Source: Lepas anatifera (lineage: Eukaryota; Arthropoda; Thecostraca; Lepadidae). From it: 64,000 bases of DNA. Of this stretch, positions 33,517 to 44,730 are shown in pieces. The stretch is from positions 992,001 through 1,056,000 of the forward strand of contig JAOTON010002091.1 in assembly GCA_034440635.1 (NCBI GenBank), read 5' to 3'. The stretch's first letter is position 1; each line of letters starts with the position of its first letter. Made by a program: the position numbers and the translations under genes. A model generated the notes under the pieces. The model ran no database searches and was not told where the DNA came from. It saw nothing but the letters and a program-made list of their open reading frames with translations.

Positions 33517-34385
33517 TCAACCCTTGCCTCGGTGGCGGGTACGAGCCACCTTCGCACAGGTGAGGGGGGGGGCTAAAAAAGACTCCCACGATCTCAAAAA
33601 CTAAAATAGCTAGAAAAAAGTGCAAAACGACAATTGAAAACTTTTCAGAAATTATATCGAAAATGCTTCTGTTATTTACCTGGTCAGGTCAATATCAAGG
33701 TCACCAGAGGTCAAAATAGGTCAAAATCGCTAATATGAGGTGTGCTGAGAAAACTTTCGAGACCCAGGTCAACGGTCTGACCCAACTTGACCTGATATAG
33801 TCATGATGCATATCACTTGACTTGCAGTGACTATACAAACACTTTGGAGACAAAATAAAAGTTTCATCTTTGTTTATTAAAAATTATAGAGTAAAACACC
33901 AAAAATGCTTACTTGACCTAAGGTGACCTTTGAAAGGTCGCAAGTCTAAATTTTTGGTATCAACTTCAAAAATGGGCCAAGAGAAAATTTTAACAGATTT
34001 TTGAAGTTGATTTCATCTATACTTACAGAGAAAAGCTCATTGCGTGATTTTCCCCATTTATTTACAATGGGGAGGTCATGCTCTGCACATGACCTTAGGT
34101 CCCCAATACAGAAATTCCCGGAAAATATATTGTAGCTCCTGGTGGGCCCAATCGATTAACACTCCTTTTAGTAATGCAGTCTTAAGCATTGTTTGAGGTG
34201 AGGTCACCTCACCTGTCATGGTGACCTGACCTGATGTGACCTTGAACTAAAAGTTTCAGGAAATATGTAAAAATGATGAAGGAACAGCTAGAATAAGTTT
34301 GGCGGCGCTGCGCGCTGCCGTTTTTTGTTACTTCGGAAAAACCCGACGGGGCTCTAAAAAGAACCCCCACCCGGGCGAATGTTAA
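33517..34385 (-). mobile_element. TTAA element, subfamily D, copy 2 (inverted)
   Basis: CCCTTGCCTCGGTGGCGGG begins after TCAA (33517-33520). The right end CCCACCCGGGCGAATG is followed by TTAA at 34382-34385. It is the reverse complement of copy 1 but lacks about 330 bp corresponding to roughly 32600-32930 of that copy. Flanking sequence outside the insertion resembles the reverse complement of about 46490-46545, which lacks the element. Confidence 0.87.
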
Positions 34386-34585
34386 ATGTCACCAACGGAA
34401 TTTGAAACCAAACTTGTGTGACCAAAAATGTTGAGGTGTGGCGTTATCGCGTTTATCGGGCTGGGGTTCGCACGCTCGCGACGGGCGGCGGGGGGGTGGC
34501 GGGGGCGACGTGGCGCGGGGGGGTGGCGGGGGTGACGCGATGACGCGGTGATCTGCCAGACACGCAGTGCACCTAAAGCCCTAAA
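34386..34585. other. GC-rich tract with G-quadruplex potential
   Basis: 34387-34420 is related to 46489-46522 (inverted). 34482-34532 holds runs GGGGGGG, GGGGG, GGGGGGG, GGGGG separated mostly by TGGC, a G-quadruplex-prone stretch. No gene is seen. Confidence 0.6.
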
Positions 34586-36377
34586 ACCCCGCGCAAAAGG
34601 GGGGGGCTTTTTCACCAGCATTGTTGGCGAATTGACAGATTCTTTGACCTCTGCCTCGTGTCCTTACCTCCGTAGTTTTTAGTGGAAGGTGCTGGAACAG
34701 TCCATATTCTAGACTCAGGAAGCTACGTTTAGCTCCCATGTTGTCATCAACATCGAAAGCGCAGGGGCGGAATGAGAAGGATGAGAAGGTAATGTGGGAT
34801 GCGTTCTTTTCTTTCCTTTTTATAAAAAAATTCACTGAAAACGTCCGTGGAGGTTTCCTCCGACGACCCGTTGAACTGCATAGAACTGAATTCAGGTCCT
34901 TAAAATAAAAAAACACGGACATCTAAAGGACGTTTTAATTCTTTTGCAATGCTTCATTGCGGGTGCTCGGGAACCCCAAAGAAACAGAAATCCACCTCCC
35001 TGACTGAAAAAGAACGGTAAAACTGCAGGGCTAAGCTACGCGGTGGCTCAAGCGCAGCAATTTGTACCAAACTATGTTGCAGTTTTGGATGGCGTAACCT
35101 ATTTTTCTGTCGGCGACAACATGCACGAGCCTTGGTCTCTCACTTCGTTTGTTGGCGGCGAATTACTTGCATTCTCCTCCTCTCTGGTGAGTTCTTGCCT
35201 CCACCTCAGTCCATATTAGTCGTCTCAGCCATAGGCGGTTGCCGCATTTCCGAACGGAGGGAGACACATGTAGGGATGGCGCCACTTTTGGGCGCCAAAA
35301 CCTCTTGCAGGGTCCGCATACCCGCCTTAACATTTCGCCGATACTCGCATCAATCCTGTGATGGGGAAGGGAAGGTGGGGAGGGGGGGAAGGGTAGGGTT
35401 GTTTGCTGCTTCTCAATACTTGTGTATGGATCTAAGGAAGCGACATGTTCGAGCTCTCAAGGAGGCGCCGCGACCACTTCAAGGAGCGCCGAATGTCAAT
35501 CGGTAGGAGCAAGGCCTCCACTTTCCCTCCCCCTAGATCCTCCTATGGTCCCAGCAACTTAGCGAACAATTGAGTAACCCCACTGACTCAGTACTGACGA
35601 ATCGTCTCATCAGACAGGCCTGACAACGTTGGCCCAGATAGTTGGTTGGTTTACGACTTTGTATTTGGCGTCCTTTGCATACCACACTTGCCCGCCCCTT
35701 AAGAATGGTCCAGATACACATCTTCCAAGTCATGCAGTCTGTATTGGTGCCCAAGCAAACAATCACCATGTACATCAATCGCACCGTGACACAGTACATC
35801 TACTGTGGTATAATCTATGCGACGGCAGGGGCGGATCCAGGGTCTCGCTAAGGGGGGGTGAAGCCTTGAGGGCAGCCAAACTACCACCTGCTGGTGCGCG
35901 GGGGGATGTGGCGTCCCCCGTAATCATAGTGTTGCTTTTGTGACAGTAATTACGCCAGTTGCTGATACCGTGACAAAGAGCGCTAACAAAATAAAACTGC
36001 AGAAATTCTCAGTGTGTCTCTGTTCAAACAAATAGCAATGAGACAGGGCATCTCTATCTGGACTTGTTTTGGAAGTTGAAATCGCGCACGGACGGAATTT
36101 CAAGATTTTGAGGAACAGTTTCTGTCCAGCTCATACTCTCTGCGCCCTGCAGGTAGTCATAAATCCACTATATTGTACGTGGGGCCGATTTGTTTACTTT
36201 ATGCATTTGAAGACGACGCAAGCAAAATTCTGCTGCTACTTCATATAGGGCTTTTAATCGTTTTCACTCAGATGGCGTAGGAATTATCACTTTAGTCTGG
36301 ACACAACCTTTTTGGCTCAACGAGAAAAAAACAGGTGGGCAGCATGGTGAGTTATCCGCATATTCAGAACATTAAAA
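34586..36377. other. 1.8 kb without a recognised gene
   Basis: Contains a second strong G-quadruplex pattern at 35363-35399 and fragments of GC-rich repeat at about 35232-35320 and 35826-35920 (GCGGATCCAGGG). The open frame of 124 residues at 35132-35506 runs through these and is not recognisable. No exon signature was found. Confidence 0.45.
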
Positions 36378-36399
36378 TATATATATATATATATATATA
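36378..36399. repeat. Short (TA)n microsatellite
   Basis: Eleven TA units followed by the small palindrome ATGATCACGTCATCGTGATC. Confidence 0.85.
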
Positions 36400-36942
36400 C
36401 ATGATCACGTCATCGTGATCAATTCCCATTGCTTGGCAATTTGAATTTAAATTCGAAATGCTATTCAAAAACACATCATACATTTTATTGACTAAAACAA
36501 AAACAAATCACAGGGAAGTGACCCGACATAGACTATCAGCGTCAGAAGTTGGACAGTGTTCAACTTTTGCTTCGATGTGCTGCAACGTACTGCAGCGCGT
36601 TGCAGCAGTACATCTGTGCACCCTAACCAAAGACGCAGTACGCTGCGGTCGACTGGCGACCTGCAACGCAGTGCAGCTGCGTGAGTCTTGGTTATTACAC
36701 CGTATGAAACCAGCCAAACTGTCAGTTGCAGCTTTAGCGTAGCGTACAGCAGACGCGGCTTTACTCGCGAGTGATCAGTCAGTTGGGAAATATCAAAGGT
36801 GCGCGTGCAGAAATATTAACAGCGACAGTGGGAAGTGGCCAAGTGCACGTGAGTTTACAAAGAAAATTTCGTCGCCATTGATTTATTTTTGCTATTAGTT
36901 CAAATTGCTAACATTACAATTTATATTGGGTAAGGGTCTGGC
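36400..36942. other. CpG- and dyad-rich unique region
   Basis: 36570-36690 is rich in GCTGCAACG/CGTTGCAGC and CTGCAG words in both orientations and forms several overlapping small hairpins. The 94-residue open frame crossing it is probably fortuitous. Confidence 0.4.
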
Positions 36943-37802
36943 GTCAACGTACAGTGGAGGGGGTCCTGGTTCCCCCTGATACCTAAAAAACCAAGAGGGC
37001 TAGAAAACACCCGTTTGGAGGTGTGTGGGAAGCGTTAGTAACCTACATTATGGTTAAATACAACGGCGTAGGTTAATATCTTTGAGGTCAAAAGAGGTCG
37101 TAAATGTCAAATGTGAGCTATGCCGGAGACCGGTCAGGAAGTGCCGCGATCATGCAGAATTAAACAGGAATACACTAGATACGGACTAAATTCATACGGG
37201 GAAGATCCCACACAACGCTCTATGAAAGATTCAGGTCAGTCATTCAAGGTCACTGGCCTATGACGTAACAGTATGACATATTCCATATAATGTACAAAAT
37301 AACTGGCACTGTAGCAGCTTTTGGGCGGAAGAGAAAGGTTTGACCTTAAAAGAGGACCTTTGATCTTGACCTGTGACCTTGAAATTGACATGGAATAGCC
37401 TAACTATGAAGTCGTAGCATGCAATATGACATATTAGACAGTGTCACTGGGGTCAGTGACTTTTACCTGTGACTTTTGACCTTTATTTTGATCTTAATGT
37501 GAAGTCACTTTGACATATAACCCGATTATATGATGCTATTATGTCACTACTTAGTCTACAGTGCAGGCGAACTGGTGCGACCGCTTAATTACTATGGTCT
37601 CAAAATATAGGTTTGAATTTGAAAGGTTATAAGTGAAAAAATTAAAAGCCTTTAAAAAAAATCCACCAACCGACGCCTTCATTAATTTTTCCTCACCTAG
37701 CCAAGTAACGTTTACCGGCGGCGAACATTTCCCCAGTCACCTCGGAAAAATAGGTGGTAGGTGGGGGGGACTTAAGAACCCCACCTCCACTGTGCGTGTT
37801 AA
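36943..37802 (+). mobile_element. TTAA element, AGGTCA superfamily, subfamily C, copy 1
   Basis: The left end resembles CGTACAGTGGAGGGGGTCC and the right end is CCACCTCCACTGTGCGTG followed by TTAA (37799-37802). About 850 bp with AGGTCA/TGACCT words at 37080-37110, 37220-37260, 37340-37390 and 37470-37510. Related to 42741-43642 and 49293 onward. Confidence 0.8.
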
Positions 37803-38243
37803 CACGCTACCCATTGTCAAGGTCACGGTCACAGTCAAAGTTCAAGGGTCTTGTTTTAAGCTCAAACCCTCATTTCCTGCCCAAAGGCTGCTGTAGGGCC
37901 AGCTATATTGTACATTATTGGGAATATGTCATAGGTCAGCGACCTTGAATGACCTTGGCCTCAAACTTCCAAAAAAATTGGAACTTCCCTCTATGGTCTT
38001 AGTTTCATTTAAGTGTATTCTCGTTTTTTCTGCGTTATCACGACATTTTTCAATCGGTCTCCAGCACGACCCAGATTTAACCTTGGCGACCTCGGTTGAC
38101 CTTGAAGATATTGATCTAGGTCAACGAAGATTTACTATAATGTAGACGACTATTGTTTCCCACACCCCCAAACTAGCGTTTTATAACCCCCTTTTTTAGA
38201 TCTCAAGGGGTTTACTTGAGGACCCCTCCACTGCTCATGTTAA
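37799..38243 (+). mobile_element. Subfamily C right-half copy sharing a TTAA
   Basis: Starts at the TTAA that ends copy 1 and continues with CAAGGTCACGGTCACAGTCA. It ends with CCCCTCCACTGCTCATG and TTAA at 38240-38243. It corresponds to the second half of the family, so it is left-truncated. The shared TTAA suggests recombination or insertion of one copy at the edge of another. Confidence 0.72.
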
Positions 38244-38661
38244 TCCATTTTTGGCCCAGACCACCTTCCCATCATACTTTTGTCTCATTATATTTCATTC
38301 GACAGTTTTATCATGGTGAGAATAAGAAATGCAGAAAGTTGTATTATCCTAGGTCTAAGGGTTTTTGGTATATAGATGCGACCAACAGCGTTCTCGATGT
38401 TCTCAACAGCCGAATCTTTGGTGCTACAAGCGCAGACTGAATACAGAGTAAGATCAGGAATCAAGGATATTTAATAATGTTTGGGACTACTGTACCAAGC
38501 CTGGCATCAAACTCGCGTCAGATATTGGAGCAGACGCAGCAAGTGGGCGGCACCTATAGAAAAAGCCCCAGTTAGTTTGGTATGCTAGCATGATGGGTAA
38601 CAATTTTCTGCATCACTATTTGATATTTCATACTCATTATATCTATGTTGAACCTTATGTA
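38244..38661. other. No recognised feature
   Basis: Unique spacer with one 74-residue frame lacking recognisable content. Confidence 0.4.
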
Positions 38662-39216
38662 TTGAAAGGGAATGTGGCACCTTGCTCGAATCTTGGAATT
38701 TAGTGTAATTAGGCGTACTTTTAGCCGAAAATAATGAAACCTCTCGTGATTTCTCTGAAAAATCTACATTAAGCTCAATATTTTGATTTTTAAAATACTC
38801 CTCTAGGAAAAGAAATAAATATCTGCCTGTGGATGACGTCATGATCTGGCAACCACTATCATCCTCGAAAGGCTTCAAGGGCCTCGATTGGCCGATGCTC
38901 ATCGAGACGTCAGCATATGTCGTCACACCAGCAGCTCACAATGGCCGCCCGGCGAGGGGTTGATGAGGGGGCTGGTGTCAGGTAGGTTTTAGCTTTTTTC
39001 TACGGAAATATCGACTTCCAAGACAAACGAAATATGGAGTACCGAGTTTTCCGACTTGCTTTACAACTTGGCTATCTCAGTTAAAATCACGTTGTGAAGG
39101 TGCCACATTCACAACGTGGATGTGAGAAATCATTAGTGGTTTCATTGTTTTCGGCTAAAAGTACGCCTAATTGCACCAAATTCCAGGATTAGACCAAGGT
39201 GCCACAATCCCTTTAA
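38662..39216. mobile_element. Two MITE-1 copies tail to tail
   Basis: A nearly complete copy runs 38666 to about 39111 (left flank TTGA; right terminus AAGGTGCCACATTC). It abuts an inverted left-end fragment at about 39117-39212 that terminates in CCACAATCCCT and TTAA (39213-39216). The first copy keeps the CCAAT box; its CRE is degraded to GAGACGTCA. Confidence 0.82.
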
Positions 39217-39499
39217 ATGGGACCGGCGGGACTTACACCAGCCATGCCCTATCGTGTAAGTACATAGACAGGGTGCAGGCAGCCTGTCCCATCGCAAAGA
39301 CATCCTGCTCGGCGAACGTCAGACGTCGGCGCTTCTTTGACAAATAAGTAGGCAAAACAGCGTGATAAATGCTCCCCTGTGCATTCCCCTTCTTCCTCCC
39401 TGAGTCAGAGCCTGCCCCAACCAATCAAAAATCGCTGCTGCGTGTTACGTCCGCGGTTCGCGTGTCCGTGCGCTTGCTGACATATGCGTCGGAAAAGGG
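39217..39499. other. No recognised feature
   Basis: Unique-looking sequence; short frames only. Confidence 0.4.
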
Positions 39500-39720
39500 G
39501 GGACCAGGGGGCCTGGCGCCCCCCACTTTTTGGCCAAAAATTTCACGATCTCAGTCAAAATGAGAGAAAGCCGGACATTCTTATATCCAGCCGCTGCGGA
39601 AGGCAACGAGGAGCCCAAATTCGAACAGTTTTTGATCCTGATGTTGAAAGTTTTTGTCAGCATCAGGTTGAAGTTTGGCTGCCCTCCCCCCCACTTTTTT
39701 GCCGGTGGCGACACTTATGC
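39500..39720. repeat. Repeat H, also inside the hAT-like element
   Basis: This stretch, bounded by CCCCCCACTTTTTGGCCAAA and GCCCTCCCCCCCACTTTTTT, is the inverted relative of about 16095-16280 inside the hAT-like element. It contains CCAGCCGCTGCGGAAGGCAA and CTGATGTTGAAAGTTTTTGTC. It may be an independent short repeat or the remains of a second hAT-like copy. Confidence 0.65.
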
Positions 39721-40467
39721 TTGCTGATACCACAATGTTGCGTGCCTGCGTTCCCGTCCCTCCCACCTTCGCAGTGGTTAATCTCGATCGGTCGGTCAGT
39801 ATGGTTCTAAGCTGAGCTAGTAAAGGCGTTCTGAGCTTACTTGCTTTGTCCGCCTGTAAAGCATCGTGGGAGAATTTATATTTACTCATTTATTTGTTTA
39901 TTCATCTTATATGAGCGACAGGGGCTTGCCTCAGTAAAATTCAGATCAGTGCTAGCATCAGATTTCCTAAAATCACACACAACACACGTGTTAAAATAGC
40001 ATGGCATTCCATTCAGGTAACACCTATGGCTGCCTAAGGTGAACCCCTTCATAAAATGCACATTATTAGGATCATAAATACCTGAAATTCTGTATACCAC
40101 TTTTATGCAGTACAAGGCAAAAACTATAAAAAAACAGATTAAAAAGAATATCTCTAAAAGATGGAACAATAAAATGGCTGGAAGGTAGCTACTGCCCACC
40201 ATATTTGTAAACATGATATTTGAACTGACCTGATTAGATTCTAAATGGATCAGCAAATGGGAAAGCGAGCATGAAATCATTTAAAGCTTCAGGCAGTCGA
40301 CAGTACGCACCCTGCCTCACAGTGGCACACTCATTGGCACACTCATTCGATTTGAGACAAATTTAAGGGAAGAGCAAACATGTAACATAGAACTTGTTCA
40401 ACCGATGGAAAAATTTGGCCTAGCTGTTAATCAAGTTAATTTTGGGTTTTGTTTAGGTGGAAGTAGG
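39721..40467. other. No recognised gene
   Basis: AT-rich unique sequence. The 132-residue minus-strand frame at 39882-40280 is unrecognised and lacks support. Confidence 0.45.
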
Positions 40468-40765
40468 AGGGCTTAGCACTCCGAAGTACAATTTGGTGGT
40501 TAAGCCTGTGGGGAGCTTAGCACTCCAGGGTGAATGATTTATTAAAGGTGGTTGAGGAGGGCATAACACTCGTCGAGAGGCTTAGAAGGCCAATGTGACT
40601 CCACGAAGGTGGAGGTCGTGGGCATAGCACTCAGACATTTACTACTAATTGGTAGAGGGCTGTAAAAGTCCAGTGATGTAACATGTTGTGCATAAGACGA
40701 CAGAAGGCATACCAATCAGGAGAAATCAATTAGCACTGTAGCAATGAGGGCATAGCACTCCTAAT
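40468..40765 (+). repeat. Degenerate minisatellite with GGGCWTAGCACTC core
   Basis: GAGGGCTTAGCACTCC at 40468 recurs as related words at about 40509, 40556, 40620 and 40746, at spacings of roughly 41, 47, 64 and 126 bp. It is a decayed tandem array with irregular period. Confidence 0.5.
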
Positions 40766-41747
40766 GCGGGTGCAAGTGGCGTTAATCTCGATAAGGATAC
40801 GCCCCTCATATATGCGTCCGTGAGCTTTTTCCCGCGCCTGGTCCGTGAAGTCACGTGACCGTTGCCCACCCGTGCTTTGGTTGCTACCTACATGTCCCTC
40901 TCGGGTACTACCAGCACCGCCTTCGTCCCTGCTCAACTCCGCGTAGTCGATTCGAATAAATTTCCCACGTCAGTGTTCCAATCCTGCCATGTTCCTTTTC
41001 TCTTCCCGATATCATGTATTTCGCCGAGTATTTCTATCACACCGCAATATGAACCCAAATATCCATGGTAGGGGATCAAAAGCAACGTTCTCCTCTCTGT
41101 TTCCTTTCCTGTCAAGTGTTTTCAATTAGGCCACATTAATTTGATACATGTCGTGCAGGCGCCATGCTGGACTCTGCTTTTTAAGTCGCTCCAGGACAAT
41201 ATTGATATATTTCAATCTATGCAAAGTAAGACAGTGGCCAGTTCCGTAGTACACTCTCTGCAAGCCCCTGGACGAGGAGCACTTCGTTACGAAGACCAAG
41301 GCACCTACTACCCGAGTGCTTCCAGATGAGCACCAAAAACTGCACCCAGTCAAACTCCAGCCCAGACCGCTGCAAACATAGAGCGCGAATTCGGACACGC
41401 ATCCAGCATCAAACGCCGAGCAGCAGCCGTCCCTTGGACATCGACAGGCGTGACGAGACCGGTCTTCCTCTACGAAGTCGAAAAACACCACGGAGCTATT
41501 CCATGAAAAGAAATGAGGGAAAGAACGTAAGAAGTCATGCATGAAAATACTTAGTGTAGGCCAATGTGCATGCGTGCCTTATTGACACCAGATGAGTGGT
41601 TTTAAAACCGCTCATAACTATGGGCCACCTTTACGCCTTTGATTTATATTTTCAATCTAATTGCCAACACGTGTATATAAATCCACTGACAGGCGCAGTA
41701 AAATCAAACTTAAACATGTTGAAGAGCCATTTGGCAGATTAATGATA
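40766..41747. other. No recognised gene
   Basis: The 138-residue minus-strand frame (41126-41542) and smaller overlapping plus-strand frames have no recognisable domain. No transposon end was identified. Confidence 0.45.
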
Positions 41748-41916
41748 AAGGTACACAATGCCAAATCTAATCTTAAATATATTAAAACAAATCAAACATA
41801 CAGACGCGTTTCGATTCTTCCTCAGCGTAAAACATACGCTGAGGAAGAATCGAAACTCGTCCGTATGTTTGATTTGTTTTAAAACATTTAATGTCCAATT
41901 TTGCATTGTGTACCTT
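41748..41916. repeat. Near-perfect hairpin, 82-bp arms, 5-bp loop
   Basis: Arms 41748-41829 and 41835-41916 are reverse complements with a few mismatches around the loop AAACA. The mirrored words are AAGGTACACAATG, AAACAAATCAAACATAC and GATTCTTCCTCAGCGTA. ACGCGTTTCGA/TCGAAAC resembles a motif in the inverted pair at 58812 and 59170. A pri-miRNA-like transcript, a MITE or a Penelope-related end are all possible. Confidence 0.9.
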
Positions 41917-42317
41917 AACACCCGTTTATGGAGAGTTTGGCGGCGGAGGTGTGGATTTTATAGAATGCCTGGTGGTAACCAAACTTAAAAGAATTTCAAT
42001 ACCCGCAATATTGAAAGGGATGTTCTAATACAGCATTTGTTTCAGCTTCCCCACAGGCCAGTTTAGGTCCCTAAAACCAATTTGAAGTACTTATAATAAA
42101 AAGCGAAAATATAAAGTACAAATTAGCATTACTTTGACGCTTTAATTCAGGGCTGCCAGGGCACGCCCGAGTATACATGAATCCTTACCACTGTTTGATA
42201 TTTGCATGGTGATATTTGCAAATGTTGATATTTGCGTAAATGTATCGTCAATGTTTGATATTTGCATGGTTACGTAATGTGATGCGGTGATTTTTAAACT
42301 AACCATTAAAGCTAATG

Positions 42318-42320
<3 letters not shown>
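41917..42320. other. No recognised gene
   Basis: GTTTGATATTTGCATGG recurs at about 42192 and 42250 (a two-copy direct repeat). Otherwise unremarkable. Confidence 0.4.
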
Positions 42321-42370
<50 letters not shown>

Positions 42371-42434
42371 GCTTATGTGCAAATCAATGATTTAATAATG
42401 TTGGGCATAAGCGAAGGTTATGCCCAACATTATT
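42321..42434. repeat. (TA)n plus 17-bp perfect hairpin
   Basis: A TA run at 42321-42368 is followed by a stem AATAATGTTGGGCATAA (42394-42410) and its exact complement at 42418-42434, with a 7-nt loop GCGAAGG. Confidence 0.92.
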
Positions 42435-42736
42435 TATAACCAAATCATCAAAGGTTTGGTTTCCTATTTATGACCACTCATTAATTTGATTATTTTGCAT
42501 CACATTGGCCACAAAGCTATCAGTATAAGTCGCAACAGGAACAGACATTTCACTATCAGATCGCTGCGTTACGTGGTTGGTGACCAGCAGTCCTAGAAGA
42601 CAATAGGTTGCCGGGCAAGTCCCAGACGCAAGGAAACGGAGATAATTATCCAGCCTACCTGTCGGACATGGCTCGGATACAGCATGTGTAACAACAGTAC
42701 ATGTTGCTACACAGAGCAAAGTTTCAAAGCTGTTGT
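42435..42736. other. No recognised feature
   Basis: Spacer; the frames overlapping it have no recognisable content. Confidence 0.4.
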
Positions 42737-43646
42737 TTAACACGCGCACTGGAGGGGGCCTCAGAGGCCCCCCCACCTGTTTTTCCGAGGTGGCCGGAGA
42801 ACCGCTTGTAGCCGAAAAACGAAACGTGGCCACATTAACAGAATTTAATAGCGCGTCGATTGGTGAAGACTTTTTGAAAATCGGCCGAAAATTTTTTTAC
42901 TTATAGGCTTTCAAAGCCAGACCTGCATTTTGAGATCGCCGTAAACGCGCGGTCGGACCAGTTAGCTTGCATTGAAGACCGAGTGGTGACGTCATAACGT
43001 CATATAAGCGGGACTATATGTCAAGGTCACTTCACATGAAAGTCAAGGTCAAGGTCAAAGGTCACAGGTCAAGGTCATATCTGCACTTTCAAGGTCACTG
43101 ACCACTGTGCGTCCGGCCAAATGACGTTACCCCGTCTGACATATATTATGCTATGACGTCATCGGTAGGGTACCCCAATACAAAGGTCAAGGTCAAAGGT
43201 CATTGGGAAAGGTCAATCCTCATTTCCCGCCAAACAGTGGCTACAGTTTTAGTCAAAGTGTAAATAATAAGTAGTATACCATATGGTGACCTTAAAGGTC
43301 AATGACCTTGAATGACCTTGACTCAAAAATTGTGGGGAAGCCTCTTTGAGACCTCTTCTCTATGAACCTTGTACGCCTTTAGCTTATTCCCGCCATTTTC
43401 CTGCATAATCACAGCATTTACCAATCGATCCCAGCATGGCCAATATTTGACCTTTACGACCTCGTTTGACCTTGAAGATATTGACCTAGGTCAATGAAAA
43501 TTTGTCATCATGTAGATCACCATAGCCCCCACCCACCTACCAAGTGACGTTTTTCTAACCCTCTTAGTTTCCGAGATCTTGAGGGGGGCCTACCAGGCCC
43601 CCTCCAGTGCGCGTTAGTGCCAGACCCCGTCCAGTGCGGGTGTTAA
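42737..43646 (+). mobile_element. TTAA element, subfamily C, copy 3 (near complete)
   Basis: TTAA (42737-42740) plus CACGCGCACTGGAGGGGGCC begins the element. The right end has two stacked termini, CCCCTCCAGTGCGCG at 43599-43613 and CCCCGTCCAGTGCGGGTG before TTAA at 43643-43646. About 902 bp. 43046-43077 packs five AGGTCA half-sites in tandem. Further TGACCT words lie at 43280-43330 and 43440-43500. Confidence 0.88.
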
Positions 43647-44489
43647 TAATTTATGTTCGAATTCCAGCACTGACCCTCGTATCTCCACGAATGCGGAAGC
43701 TGGAAGGGTCATGACCCTTAAATATTCCTAATGGAGACTATGATGTGACCGGAATGAGCAGGCATGCCCATGCAAAACTGCCTGCCTCAGCAGTGCTTGC
43801 TCTGTCGGAATGTTCAGCGCGGCTAATAAGGCCAAATGGTAAGACAATTTAAGTAAACCAAAAACAGCTTTTATACACGTAGACTGGAGTTGTTCTAGCC
43901 TTGTAATACAATTTCGGTTCAGGGCAGCAATTTCGCTTCCAAAGCACAGGGTGGGGAGGTCTACTCTCTTCCAGAGGCAGGCCTTATCAGCCGGAGATAG
44001 TTTTTACTGAACATTCCGGCAGGAGAGAGGCCATAAAAAGCGCTACGGGCTCGCTGAACCCTGTGATGTGCGTGTGTAGTGCCGCTCAGGTCAGAGCACG
44101 CAAAGGCACCCAAGTATTTAGCAGCATTGCACACTTTCAGCTGCAGGCCCGAAAGCTACCATACCAGAAGCCCGGAGCGCTGGTGGTACATGGTGGTACA
44201 GGGTTTAATTTAACGGCATTGGGTTTGTCTTATTTGTGCGGTTCTAATGATATCCATTGTGACCTTATTTGAACTTGGCCTGTCGTATGTTTCGGATGTG
44301 GCGCATGCCTGCTCTGTCACACGGAGCTGGAAAGTGCAAAAGTATGCTTTTATGCTATTTCCAAACAAAATTGTAAGGTTGTGTATCAGCCTGAAAATTA
44401 TTAGAATAATTTTGTAAAATAATTTTATGACTTTTAAAGTGGTGTTGAAAGTGACCATTATCTGCTGAGTTATTTTTTATTCTAGACCT
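43647..44489. other. No recognised gene
   Basis: Unique-looking sequence with short frames only. Confidence 0.45.
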
Positions 44490-44562
44490 AAATTAATATT
44501 AAAGGAATAGACACAATAATAGGAGCTTTTGACGTCAAGTCATCATCACCTTGACGTCGAAA

Positions 44563-44616
<54 letters not shown>

Positions 44617-44685
44617 TTTCGACGTCAAGGTGATGATGACTTGACGTCGAAAGCTCCTATTATTATGTCTGTTCCTTCAATATTA

Positions 44686-44689
<4 letters not shown>
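44490..44689. repeat. Inverted repeat, 74-bp arms around (TA)n
   Basis: 44490-44563 and 44616-44689 are near-perfect reverse complements, with a pure TA run (44564-44614) as the loop. Each arm contains GACGTCAAG and CTTGACGTC, so CRE-like cores occur four times. A second TA run follows at 44690-44724. Likely to extrude as a cruciform. Confidence 0.92.

Positions 44690-44729
<40 letters not shown>

Positions 44730-44730
<1 letters not shown>

Noticed and set aside
41126..41542. 138-residue minus-strand open frame as a gene
   Set aside because: No recognisable motif, and shorter open frames overlap it on both strands; indistinguishable from chance.
41800..41870. A functional hammerhead ribozyme
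   Set aside because: CTGAGGA and GAAAC are present, but the bases between them cannot form stem II without using core nucleotides.
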